The notes below the pieces were generated by a model. The model had not been told where the DNA came from. It worked only from the letters and a program-made list of their open reading frames with translations, and did not search any database. Below are positions 16,918 to 25,756 of a DNA stretch of 47,078 nt, piece by piece. Source of the stretch: Isosphaeraceae bacterium (lineage in GTDB: Bacteria > Planctomycetota > Planctomycetia > Isosphaerales > Isosphaeraceae); assembly GCA_021324445.1 (NCBI GenBank), contig JAJPJC010000060.1:1-47078 (forward strand). Reading direction: 5' to 3'. The position numbers and the translations under genes were made by a program. Numbering within the stretch: the stretch's first letter is position 1; the number at the start of each line of letters is the position of its first letter.

Positions 16918-18316
16918 TCACGTCGAGATCCGCGCGGGCGCACTTCGGCGATCCGAGCCCAGCAGTCGGACCAGGCGATCGAAGACCGCGACGGCTAGGC
17001 CGGCGGCCAGGAGCGAGCTACCCGCGACGAGGGGTAGGTAATAGCGATCCCAGGCCAGCGGGATGTAGATGGTCACGCTCATGAGGGCCAGACACGCTTG
17101 CAGCAGGATCGCCCAGGCCGTTGGGGGGGTCCCCTCGCGAAGCTGGCGTCGTCCCCGCCTGGCGGCCCAGACCGCCCCCAGGACGACCCAGGGACCCCAG
17201 ATCAGCGCCCAACGATCCTGGACCCAGTCGTATCGCACCGGGAAGTGCGACAGCCGGGGACCGAACGGACCAAAGCGCCCGAATCCTTGAACCGCCACGG
17301 CCTGGATCTTGTCCGGGAGTCCATTGAGGGCGTAGTGCGAATGTTCTTGGCGCTGCAATTCCGACAACTTGAGGCGATACAGCAAGATCGCTTCGAACCT
17401 TGGTCTGATCCCCGCGCGTGCGATGATCTCCAATCCCGCGGAGAGCGGACCCCTGGGCCTGGCCGTCAACATCGGGTTCAGGAGCACGAACGTCGCGAGT
17501 GCGACGATGTGAATCACGAGCGCGGACCCCACGATCGAGGTTTTCCGTCCGGCTGGCACCCGAGGTAGACTCAGCGCCAGGACGGCCCAGCTCCCGATCG
17601 CCATCAAGGCAAGGACTCCGTTGAGCTTGGCCAGGACCGCCAGGCCCGCGAGAATTCCGATCCCCAGAACGGCCCCGATCCAACCCCATGGTCCGATCCG
17701 GCCGGACAGGGTGCGCTCTGCCAGAACCGAAGTGCAAAAGCTGTCGCGGTCAGCACCAGCGCCTCGCAGGGAATGTCGGCAATGGCGCGACGCGCCAGTA
17801 GGTCGTACAACGGGTTCACGAGCAAGAACAAGGCCGCGATCGCGCCGGTCCGCCGGTCGCGCCCCAGGGCCCCAGGCCCAAGACCGCGATGCAGCCGAAT
17901 GTCCCGAGGATCACCGACGGCCAGCGAGCCGCCAGGAGCATCTCCGGCGTTTCCGACCGATGGGAGGGGTCGTTATACCACGCCATCGCCTCACGGGGGT
18001 CCGGTCGAGGATAACCCCGGATGCGCAGCATCAGGCCGATGAGATACTTCTCCAGGGGGGGCAGGTCGAGCGCCGGCATCGAGATCCAGGCCGGATCGTC
18101 GCGTGCGCCTTGAAGGAAGAGGTCGAAGAAATACGACTGCGAGATGTAGGCCGACTCGTCACGCCAGTAAGGAACCGACCGGAGGTCGGACCCCAAGACG
18201 ACCAGGGTCAGGACTCCGAGGAGGAGCGTCCCGAGCACACGCCCACCTCGAGCCGGCACGGCTTGGGGATCGGCGGGCTCGGCCAGGATGGGGGCATCCC
18301 GATTCTGGGCGGGCAT
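16918..18316 (-). pseudogene. Glycosyltransferase family 39-like membrane protein, two frameshifts
   Basis: The start is ATG 18316, with GGAGG eight bases upstream. The protein reads as a PMT/ArnT-type transferase: a first membrane helix (LGTLLLGVLTLVVLG), then SVPYWRDESAYI with the acidic DE of the first periplasmic loop, then LPPLEKYLIGLMLRI. The frame is lost at the CCCC run 17862-17865 (one base short) and again around 17711-17724. Rejoined, it continues FLLVNPLYDLLARRAIADIP, a hydrophobic stretch, and a C-terminus in YIPLAWDRYYLPLVAG, giving about 465 residues. Family members transfer sugars from polyprenyl phosphates to proteins or lipids at the membrane. With two single-base losses the gene is either dead or the sequence has homopolymer errors. 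Confidence 0.75.
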
Positions 18317-18467
18317 GAGCGGGTCCTCCACTGATGATTCGACTTCTCCGATGTCGTGATGCCGGATTCCTGGTGCGCGCGGTCAGCCGAGAAGCGCGCT
18401 CGGCATGTCCGATGATCAATGATCTGGACGTCCTGATGGATCTGTGCATCCGGCTGGGTCGGGGCGA

Positions 18468-19025
18468 TCAGGGGTTCGGCCGATCGTCCTCCCCGGCGAG
18501 GAGGCGACCCAGGGCTGCACCCACCGGGCCGAAGAGCGTGGCCGCGAGACAGTGGCCGGTTCGACGGAACTGGAAGGCATCGGGGACGGTCACGAGAGGC
18601 GCGGGGAGCGGTCCCGCGCGGATTGCCCCGACGATTGGCCGCGCCTGGACCGGCGCAAACCGCGAGAACAGCACCTCTCCCGGCGGAGCGGTGTTGATCC
18701 GACCGCCGGGCCACCGGTTGGCATCCCAGTAGTCGAGTCCCCACCGGGTCACGTAGGGCGGTGCCTTCACCCCATTGACGTCCGCCCACGGACCGAATGT
18801 CGTCCCGAAATAGATCCAGCCGAAAAGGGCGAAGCCGGTCCACGTCAACCGGGCAGGCCCGCGGCGTGCCATCGCCCCCAGGACGGCGGCCGAGAGGAGC
18901 GCCACGGTGAGCGTGAAGACCGCACTCGACCAGAGGACGGTGCTCGACCGCAGGGCGGCGAAGCCGAGTCCAACGAAGAGGACGAGGGCCATCACCTGGG
19001 CGATGGTGAAGCGGAGCCGGCTCAT
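18468..19025 (-). CDS. Small planctomycete membrane protein of unknown function
   Basis: This is 185 residues from ATG 19025, with GGAG six bases upstream. The N-terminus reads MSRLRFTIAQVMALVLFVGL, a pattern (RFTIAxxM near the start) common to many small planctomycete membrane proteins. There are three hydrophobic helices at about 10-28, 32-52 and 58-75, followed by a soluble region with tryptophan-rich WADVNGVKAPPYVTRWGLDYW. No enzyme motif is visible. It is co-directional with the glycosyltransferase-like gene, 151 bases further upstream, and may have been transcribed with it. Function is unknown. Confidence 0.6.
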   Translation of the reverse strand: MSRLRFTIAQVMALVLFVGLGFAALRSSTVLWSSAVFTLTVALLSAAVLGAMARRGPARLTWTGFALFGWIYFGTTFGPWADVNGVKAPPYVTRWGLDYWDANRWPGGRINTAPPGEVLFSRFAPVQARPIVGAIRAGPLPAPLVTVPDAFQFRRTGHCLAATLFGPVGAALGRLLAGEDDRPNP

Positions 19026-19391
19026 GGGTTCGCTCCGAGAGGCCGAGGGACGAGATCCGCGATCCGGATTGTACCCGTCCCCGCAGGCCCATTCGAGCGG
19101 GAGCCGATCGGCGGGCACGGCGCGCGCGGAAGGACGCGAAGATGACACTGGCTCCCGGAGTAGATTCCTCGATTCTCCTTCACTGAACATTCCAGGGGAA
19201 CCCAACATGGGTCGGATCTTAAGCCGGCGAGGACTGCCGAGGACGAGAGCCTTGCCCGCAAGCCCAGTCGGAAACAGCCGATTTCGGGTGCGGTCGCCCG
19301 CCTTTTGGTCCCGATCGCCGGTTGTGTCCAGCGGCGACGTGGATTACCATTGAGAGTCGTTCGAGCGATCAGGCACGAGGGCTTCGGTTGG
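19026..19391. other. Divergent intergenic region, no gene seen
   Basis: These 366 bases lie between the small membrane protein (minus) and the DUF1501 gene (plus). A weak sigma70-like pair, TTGTGT (19322-19327) and TACCAT (19345-19350) with a 17-base spacer, lies about 40 bases before the DUF1501 start; it matches the consensus only partly. No repeats or RNA genes were recognised. Confidence 0.4.
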
Positions 19392-20810
19392 ATGCTCCGC
19401 ATCACGGCCGGAAAACGACGGCTCTGCGATGGACTCAACCGCCGCGAGGTGCTGCGGGTCGGCGCGGCGGGCCTTGTCGGGCTGAGCCTGCCGGGGCTGC
19501 TCCGGGCGGCGGTGGATCGGGCCAGGGCGAAGTCGCTGATCGTCATGTTCCTGGAAGGCGGGCCGGCGCACCAGGACCTCTGGGACATGAAGCCCGACGC
19601 CCCCGTCGGGGTCCGCGGCGAGTTCCAGCCGATCGCGACGACCGTGCCGGGCCTGCTCTTCTGCGAGCACTTGCCGATGCTGGCCCGCCAGGCGCACCAC
19701 CTGGCGCTGGTGCGCTCGGTGCACCATACGATCGCCGACCATAACGCCGGCGCCTACTTCGCCCTGACGGGCCGCGCGCCGGTGGTCTCCGGACGGTTGA
19801 TCACGTCGCCCGCGCCGGACAACTTTCCGCCGGTCGGTGCCGTCGTGGCCAGGCTGAAGCCGTCCGGCCGGGCCCTCCCCGACTTCGTCCACACGCCCGA
19901 CTGGATGAGCAACAACGGGTTCTTCCTGCCTGGCCAGGACGCCGGTTTCTTCGGGACGGGGTCCGATCCGATGGTCACGGGCGATCCCAGTTTGCCCGGC
20001 TATCGGGTCCCCGGCCTGGACCTACCCCGCGAGCTGTCGCTGGAGCGGGTCGGACGCCGGCAGTCGCTGCTGGCCGCCGTCGACCGGACCCTCGGCGACG
20101 GCGCGGCGGTCGAGGGGCTGGACACCCACTATCGCAAGGCGTTCTCGTTGATCTCCAGCCCCGAGGCGCGGCGGGCCTTCGACCTGTCGCGCGAGCCGGA
20201 CTCGGTCCGCCGGCGCTATGGCCTCGACCCGGAGAATCCCCGAACGAAGGAAGCGCGGCAGTTCGGGGGCCTGCCTCACCTGGGACAGTGCCTGTTGTTG
20301 ACCCGGCGACTGATCGAGGCCGGCGTCCGGGTCGTCACCGTGTGCACCGGGGCCCGGTACGACCAGGCCTGGGACACCCACCGCCAGCATTTCCCGCTCC
20401 TGAAGCGGTCGATCCTGCCCATGTTCGATCGGGGGTTCTCGGCCCTGCTGGAGGACCTGCACCAGCGGGGCCTGCTCGAGGAGACCCTGGTCGTCGCGAT
20501 GGGCGAGTTCGGCCGCACGCCCAAGGTGGGACAGATCACCAGCAGCGCCGGGGCCGACAAGGGCGGCCGCGATCACTGGCCGCATTGCTACAGCATCCTC
20601 TTCGCCGGGGGTGGCATCCCCGGCGGGGCTATCTACGGCGCCAGCGACGCCGACGCCGCCTATCCGGCCCGTGATCCGGTCACGCCCCCGGACATCACCG
20701 CCACCATCTACAAGGCCCTCGGCATCGACCCCGACACGACGATCCGCGATCCGCTCGACCGCCCGCACTTCGTCAGCACAGGCACGCCGATCCGAGCACT
20801 GGTGAGTTGA
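19392..20810 (+). CDS. DUF1501 family protein (sulfatase-like, Tat-exported)
   Basis: This is 472 residues from ATG 19392. An upstream in-frame extension to 19305 lacks a signal and is not supported. The N-terminus has a twin-arginine-type signal (LNRREVLRVGAAGLVGLSLP). Conserved DUF1501 motifs follow: MFLEGGPAHQDLWDMKP, the LMRSVHH-like LVRSVHHTIADHN, GAYFALTG, TVCTGARYDQAWDTH, MGEFGRTPKV and RDHWPHCYS. These resemble the alkaline-phosphatase/sulfatase superfamily, with metal-binding Asp and His. DUF1501 genes in planctomycetes usually follow a DUF1549/DUF1553 cytochrome-like gene; that partner is absent here. Instead a TPR gene starts three bases after the stop. Confidence 0.93.
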   Translation: MLRITAGKRRLCDGLNRREVLRVGAAGLVGLSLPGLLRAAVDRARAKSLIVMFLEGGPAHQDLWDMKPDAPVGVRGEFQPIATTVPGLLFCEHLPMLARQAHHLALVRSVHHTIADHNAGAYFALTGRAPVVSGRLITSPAPDNFPPVGAVVARLKPSGRALPDFVHTPDWMSNNGFFLPGQDAGFFGTGSDPMVTGDPSLPGYRVPGLDLPRELSLERVGRRQSLLAAVDRTLGDGAAVEGLDTHYRKAFSLISSPEARRAFDLSREPDSVRRRYGLDPENPRTKEARQFGGLPHLGQCLLLTRRLIEAGVRVVTVCTGARYDQAWDTHRQHFPLLKRSILPMFDRGFSALLEDLHQRGLLEETLVVAMGEFGRTPKVGQITSSAGADKGGRDHWPHCYSILFAGGGIPGGAIYGASDADAAYPARDPVTPPDITATIYKALGIDPDTTIRDPLDRPHFVSTGTPIRALVS

Positions 20811-20813
20811 CTG

Positions 20814-22304
20814 ATGTCTGTGCAGCTTCCCTCAACTCCGGAGCCTTCCCGGGATGCATCCCGACCGGAATCCGGACGCACCGGCATCCCCTCATACTGG
20901 ATCCTCGTTCTCGTCGGCGGGGCGATGACAGGCACCTTCATCGTCGCCCCGACCGTTCGAAGACCCGAGCGGGCACCTGAGTCCACATCTAGCGCCCCAT
21001 CCAGCGAGAAGGGCCGGCTCGGCAAGCGGGTTGTGCCGAAATCCGAGAACTTCACCCGCGATTTCCACGAGGCGATCCGGCCTGATTCCCGGAACGCGCC
21101 GACTGCCACGAGTCGCACCGCCGGCATCGCTTTCAGTTGGGGGACCGAGTCGTTTTCCAAGAAGGACTACGACAGGGCCACTGCCCACTTCAGCACAGCG
21201 ATCCAGTTCGATCCCGAGAACGCCTTCGCCTATCAGTATCGCGGCATTGCCTGGGCGAAGAAGAAGGAGTACGACAGGGCCATCGCGGATTACAGCGAAG
21301 CGATTCGACTCGTCCCCACCGATCCCAAGGCTTACTACAACCGCGGCATCACCTGGGTCTTCAAGAACGAGTACGCCAAGGCCATCGCCGATCTCGACGT
21401 CGCGATCCGGCTCGATCCCCGGGACGCCCTGGCCTACTTCGCCCGCGGACAGGCATGGTATTACCTGGGGCGATTCCACAAGGCCATCGCGGATTTCAGC
21501 GCGGCGATCCGAATCCGTCCACGATATCCTCGGGCCTATTACCGCCGCGGGCTCGCCTACAAGGGTCTCGGGGAGTTCACGAAGGCCATCGCGGACCTCA
21601 GTGAAGCCATTCGCCTAGGTCCTGGGCAGGCCGACACCTATTTCGAACGTGGTTGCGCCAGATCCGCGAAACGGGAGTACGACCAGGCTATCGCCGACTT
21701 CAATGAGGCAATCCGGCTCGATCCTCGAGATACCTGGGCCTATTTCAACCGCGGCATCGCCTGGGCAGCGAAGAAGGAGTATGACAAGGCCCTCGCCGAT
21801 CTCGACCGCGCCATTGGCATCGATCCTCGGAATACCCGGGCGCTGTTCAATCGGGCGACCATCTCGTTTTCGACCCGCCGTAAGGGCGTCAACGAAGATA
21901 TTCGCGCGGTACTCGACCGAGAGGACTGGCGGGACCCTACCTCCATCTACGCCGTGCTCTTAGGGTATTTCGCCGCCAGACGTGCCAATCAGGAGCCGGA
22001 GGGGAGATCCTTGCTGGACCAGGCCCAGGCGCGATGTGACCACTCAGCCTGGCCGTTTCCCATCGTCGAGTACCTCCGTGGCGCGCTCGAGGAGACAGCC
22101 GTTCTTTCGAAGGCGGACGCCGACGAGAAGAAGGCCACAGCCCATTGCTTTCTCGGCCTCGACCGGCTGCAGAAAGGCCAAGCGGATGCTGCGAAGGCCC
22201 ATTTCCTTTGGGTCAAAGAGCATGGCGAAATGGGCGCCTTCACCATCGCCGTAGCCGAGCTGGATCGGATGACAGGTCAGACAGATCGAGCGAAGGCGCC
22301 CTGA
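20814..22304 (+). CDS. Membrane-anchored TPR-repeat protein
   Basis: This is a 496-residue protein. A cytoplasmic tail of about 27 residues precedes one membrane helix (YWILVLVGGAMTGTFIVAP, residues 28-46) and a linker. Then come seven to eight canonical tetratricopeptide repeats (about 103-345), each near 34 residues, such as AYYNRGITWVFKNEYAKAIADLDVAIRLDP. The last third is a less regular helical region. It starts three bases after the DUF1501 stop, so the genes are co-transcribed. TPR proteins of this kind assemble protein complexes; the partner is unknown. A possible role is scaffolding the exported DUF1501 product at the membrane. That is inference from spacing only. Confidence 0.85.
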   Translation: MSVQLPSTPEPSRDASRPESGRTGIPSYWILVLVGGAMTGTFIVAPTVRRPERAPESTSSAPSSEKGRLGKRVVPKSENFTRDFHEAIRPDSRNAPTATSRTAGIAFSWGTESFSKKDYDRATAHFSTAIQFDPENAFAYQYRGIAWAKKKEYDRAIADYSEAIRLVPTDPKAYYNRGITWVFKNEYAKAIADLDVAIRLDPRDALAYFARGQAWYYLGRFHKAIADFSAAIRIRPRYPRAYYRRGLAYKGLGEFTKAIADLSEAIRLGPGQADTYFERGCARSAKREYDQAIADFNEAIRLDPRDTWAYFNRGIAWAAKKEYDKALADLDRAIGIDPRNTRALFNRATISFSTRRKGVNEDIRAVLDREDWRDPTSIYAVLLGYFAARRANQEPEGRSLLDQAQARCDHSAWPFPIVEYLRGALEETAVLSKADADEKKATAHCFLGLDRLQKGQADAAKAHFLWVKEHGEMGAFTIAVAELDRMTGQTDRAKAP

Positions 22305-22421
22305 GTCGACTGGAAGAGGGAGGGACCTTGCAGGATCTCGACAAGGGGGACAGACACCTCGAGGACTCGGAGCCGGTCTCGGACCAGTGTGACCGTCGGC
22401 ACCGATGGGAATTCCGTCCAC

Positions 22422-23348
22422 TCAGGCCCGGTCGAACCGGGTGAGGATCGCCTCGATGCCGTCGGCGTGGATTCGCCACGACTCGCGCGAATAGCCGCCC
22501 GAGAGGACCATGGCCATGGGGACCTTCCGCTCACGGGTCAAGGTCGCCACGAGGAGATCTCGCTCCGCCAGGTCGGTCTTGCTCAAGCAGAGGCGCGTCA
22601 GCGGGTCGTCGACATAAGGATCTGAGCCCGCGTTGTAAATCACGAGGTCCGGGCGGACCGTCTCCAGGGCATGAGGGAGCGCCTCCCGCACGATCTCCAG
22701 GTATTCCACTCCGGTAAGTCCGGCCGGGACGGGGATCGGGAAATCTTCCGGCTGCTTCGCCAGCGGATAGAGGTCGTCTTCGTAGACGTCGAGGATCGAC
22801 GCCCATGGCCAGGATTGGAAGATGGCCGCGGTGCCGTTGCCCTGGTTCGCGTCGAGATCCACGACGAGCACGGTCTTGATTCGTCCTTCATGATACAACG
22901 TCGCGGCGGCCAGCGGGGTGTCGGCATAGACGCAGAAGCCATCGCCGCAGGCGGCGGCCGCGTGGTGATAGCCGCCGCCCAGGTTGATCGCGATGCCATG
23001 ATCCAGGGCGAGGCGGCAGGCCAGGATCGTGCCGCCGGTGCATGAGCGCATCGGCAGCAAGACCCGCCAGTCGACGAACCAGAACGGCAGCCGGCCGAGG
23101 AGCGGCATCTCCAGAATGCCGGCCAGGATCCGCGGGTCGCGCAACGAGCGGAGGTACTCCGGTGTGTGGACTCGCCTCAACTCGTCCGGCCCGACCGGAG
23201 CCGGCCGCACGAAGTCGCTGCGACTCCTCAAGCCCCGGGCGATCAGGGCATCATGAATGCGGCGATACTTGCGGCCATCGAAGGGATGAAGCCGCTCCAG
23301 GCCGAACGCGGTGATGTCGTACCTGGGGTGATAGATGACCGGGATCAT
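22422..23348 (-). CDS. Histone deacetylase family protein (class IV-like)
   Basis: This is 308 residues from ATG 23348 (MIPVIYHPRYDI). It shows the arginase/deacetylase fold motifs: YHPRYD at the start, HTPEYL, the active-site tandem histidines in LGGGYHHA, a zinc ligand Asp in VVDLDANQGNG, the second in YNAGSDPYVDDP, and the C-terminal LSGGYS glycine loop. The layout and GGGYHHA context resemble HDAC11/class IV enzymes and bacterial acetoin-utilisation-like deacylases. It should remove acyl groups from lysines or small amines using zinc. It is divergent from the ABC transporter genes 180 bases away, and no link to them is evident. Confidence 0.9.
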   Translation of the reverse strand: MIPVIYHPRYDITAFGLERLHPFDGRKYRRIHDALIARGLRSRSDFVRPAPVGPDELRRVHTPEYLRSLRDPRILAGILEMPLLGRLPFWFVDWRVLLPMRSCTGGTILACRLALDHGIAINLGGGYHHAAAACGDGFCVYADTPLAAATLYHEGRIKTVLVVDLDANQGNGTAAIFQSWPWASILDVYEDDLYPLAKQPEDFPIPVPAGLTGVEYLEIVREALPHALETVRPDLVIYNAGSDPYVDDPLTRLCLSKTDLAERDLLVATLTRERKVPMAMVLSGGYSRESWRIHADGIEAILTRFDRA

Positions 23349-23528
23349 GGTCGGCGTGCGGACCGGGTTCGGGTGGAGTCTCCGTCCCTGGCGACCGAGT
23401 GCCCGGGCGCGGCCGGTTCCATGATAATCGACCTGCCGCCGAAAGAGAGCAGTCGGAGCCGGAATGCCGGCCGGCCGCATACAATGGTTCCCGAGGGCAC
23501 GTGGCTCAAGGCTGAGGGAGCACGGTGA

Positions 23529-24281
23529 ATGATCGAACTGCGGGGCGTCTCGAAGAACTACAACGGCGAGGTCGTCATCCCGAGGCTGGACCTCACGATT
23601 CCGCCGGGGAAGACGACGGTGCTGATCGGCCCCAGCGGCTGCGGGAAATCCACGCTGCTGCGGCTGATGATCGGCCTGGTCCGGCCCGATTCGGGTACGA
23701 TCACGATCGCGGGAACCGAGCTGACGCCCGCAACAGAGCGGGAAGTCCGGCGCGGACTGGGCTATGTCACCCAGGACGGCGGCCTCTTCCCGCACCTGAC
23801 CGCCCGGGGCAACGTGATCCTGCTGGCGCGCTACCTCGGCTGGGACGAGCCGCGGATCCAGGCCCGGCTCCGGGAGCTCACCGAGCTGGCACGGTTCCCC
23901 ACCGACGGACTGGACCGCTACCCGGCCCAGCTCTCGGGCGGGCAGCGGCAGCGGGCCAGCCTGATGCGCGCCTTGATGCTTGACCCGCGGGTGATCCTGC
24001 TCGACGAGCCGATGGGGGCCCTCGATCCCATGGTCCGGGCCGAGCTCCAGGCCGACCTCCGCGCCGTCTTCCGCTCGTGGGAGAAGACCGTGGTGATGGT
24101 CACCCATGACCTGGCCGAGGCCGGCTGGTTCGGCGACGAGATCCTGCTGTTGCGCTCCGGGCGGATCGTGCAGCGCGGGGCGTTCTCGGCCCTCCTCGAC
24201 CAGCCGGCCGAGCCGTTCGTGACCCAGTTCGTCAACGCCCAGCGCCTGGTGCACGAGCTCACGTACGGAGGTGCCGAATGA
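23529..24281 (+). CDS. ABC transporter ATP-binding protein (osmoprotectant/betaine type)
   Basis: This is a 250-residue ATPase. It has Walker A GPSGCGKST (about 36-44), a Q-loop in YVTQDGGLFPHL, signature LSGGQRQRASLMRALMLDP, Walker B VILLDEPMGALDP, and H-loop TVVMVTHDLAEA. It lacks the C-terminal CBS domains of ProV/OpuCA proteins and ends soon after the nucleotide-binding domain. GGGAGCACGGTGA precedes the ATG. The gene overlaps the permease gene by ATGA, so the two form one transporter. From the partner's binding domain, the substrate is likely a quaternary amine such as choline or glycine betaine, or ergothioneine. Confidence 0.93.
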   Translation: MIELRGVSKNYNGEVVIPRLDLTIPPGKTTVLIGPSGCGKSTLLRLMIGLVRPDSGTITIAGTELTPATEREVRRGLGYVTQDGGLFPHLTARGNVILLARYLGWDEPRIQARLRELTELARFPTDGLDRYPAQLSGGQRQRASLMRALMLDPRVILLDEPMGALDPMVRAELQADLRAVFRSWEKTVVMVTHDLAEAGWFGDEILLLRSGRIVQRGAFSALLDQPAEPFVTQFVNAQRLVHELTYGGAE

Positions 24282-25756
24282 GAACGAGCCTGCTGGTTCT
24301 CGTCACTCTCGGGCTGCTGAGTGATCCGCCCCCGCGGACCGTCCGGGTGGGGTCGAAGGCGTTTACCGAGTCGGTGATTCTCGGCGACATCGCCGAGCGG
24401 TTGATCCGCGATGCCGGGATGCCGGCGACCCACCTCCGCGAGCTGGGCGGGACGCAGATCCTCTTCCACGCCCTCGAGGCCGATGAGCTGGACGTCTATC
24501 CCGAGTACACCGGGACGATCTCCGCGGAGATCCTGGCCCGGAGCAACCTCAAGGGGGAGGACGCACTGCGGCGCGCGCTGGCGGAGCGGGGCATCGGGAT
24601 GAGCCGGCCGCTGGGATTCAATGACACCTACGCCATCGGGATGCGCGCCGAGGTCGCGGACCGGCTGGGCGTCCGCACGATCTCCGACCTGCGCCGCCAT
24701 CCCGAGCTGCGCTTCGGCTTCAGCAACGAGTTCATGGAGCGGGCCGACGGCTGGCCCGGCCTGCGCGATCGCTACGCGCTGCCGCAGCGCGACGTCCGTG
24801 GGCTCGATCACGACCTCGCCTATCGCGGGCTGGCCAGCGATGAGATCCAGGCCACGGAACTCTACTCGACCGACGCCGAGATCCGAGCCTATGGCCTGCG
24901 GGTCCTGGTGGACGACCTCGGTTTCTTCCCCGCGTACGAGTGCGTGTGGCTTTATCGAGCCGATCTCCCGACCCGGTCGCCCGCGGCGTTCGAGGCCCTG
25001 AAGCGCCTGGAAGGCCGGATCAGCGCCACCGAGATGGCCGCCATGAACGCCCGAGCCAAGATCGATCGTCTGCCGGAAGCCCGCGTGGCGGACGAGTTCG
25101 TCGCGGCGAAGTTCGGCATCGCGGCGCAGATCGTGGCGCAGACGGCCGGGCAACGATTGCTCCAGCGACTCTCGGAGCATCTCCTCCTGGTCGGGATCTC
25201 GCTCGCGGCGGCGATCGCACTGGCCATCCCGCTGGGGATCGCAGCCGCCCGCCGGCCCAAGCTGGGCGCGGCCATCCTCTCGATCGCCGGTGTGATCCAG
25301 ACCATCCCGTCGCTGGCGCTCCTGGCGTTCATGATCCCCTGGCTGGGACTGGGCGCGAAGCCCGCGCTGGTGGCCCTGTTCCTCTACAGCCTCCTGCCGA
25401 TCATCCGGAACACGGTCACGGGCCTGCGCGACATCCCGCCCGCGCTGCACGAGTCGGCCGAGGCCCTGGGCTTGCCTCCAGGTGCCCGGCTGCTGCGGAT
25501 CGAGTTGCCCATGGCCTCGCGAGCCATCCTCGCGGGGATCAAGACCGCCGCGGTCATCAACGTCGGCACGGCCACCATCGGCGCCCTGATCGGCGCCGGC
25601 GGCTTCGGCCAGCCCATCCTCACCGGCATCCGCCGCGATGACCCCTCGATGATCCTGTTCGAGGGCGCCATCCCCGCGGCGGTCCTGGCGCTGGCAGTCC
25701 AGGGCGCGTTCGACCTCGCCGAGCGGTTCCTGGTCCCCAAGGGCCTGAGGCTCTAG
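24278..25756 (+). CDS. Fused substrate-binding protein/permease of betaine-type ABC transporter
   Basis: This is a 492-residue fusion. A short hydrophobic N-terminus is followed by an OpuAC-like binding domain (about 25-285) with GSKAFTESVILGDIAERL, LGGTQILFHALEADELD and the family hallmark YPEYTGT. Then comes a BPD_transp_1 permease (about 300-492) with five or so helices and the EAA loop (ESAEALGLPPGARLLRIELP). Most fused homologs (OpuC/EgtU type) have the permease first and the binding domain second; here the order is reversed. The gene is translationally coupled to the ATPase gene. Its stop TAG shares the palindrome CTAG with the stop of the convergent DUF4350-like gene. A 7-bp hairpin (25755-25761/25765-25771) lies at the junction. 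Confidence 0.92.
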   Translation: MRTSLLVLVTLGLLSDPPPRTVRVGSKAFTESVILGDIAERLIRDAGMPATHLRELGGTQILFHALEADELDVYPEYTGTISAEILARSNLKGEDALRRALAERGIGMSRPLGFNDTYAIGMRAEVADRLGVRTISDLRRHPELRFGFSNEFMERADGWPGLRDRYALPQRDVRGLDHDLAYRGLASDEIQATELYSTDAEIRAYGLRVLVDDLGFFPAYECVWLYRADLPTRSPAAFEALKRLEGRISATEMAAMNARAKIDRLPEARVADEFVAAKFGIAAQIVAQTAGQRLLQRLSEHLLLVGISLAAAIALAIPLGIAAARRPKLGAAILSIAGVIQTIPSLALLAFMIPWLGLGAKPALVALFLYSLLPIIRNTVTGLRDIPPALHESAEALGLPPGARLLRIELPMASRAILAGIKTAAVINVGTATIGALIGAGGFGQPILTGIRRDDPSMILFEGAIPAAVLALAVQGAFDLAERFLVPKGLRL

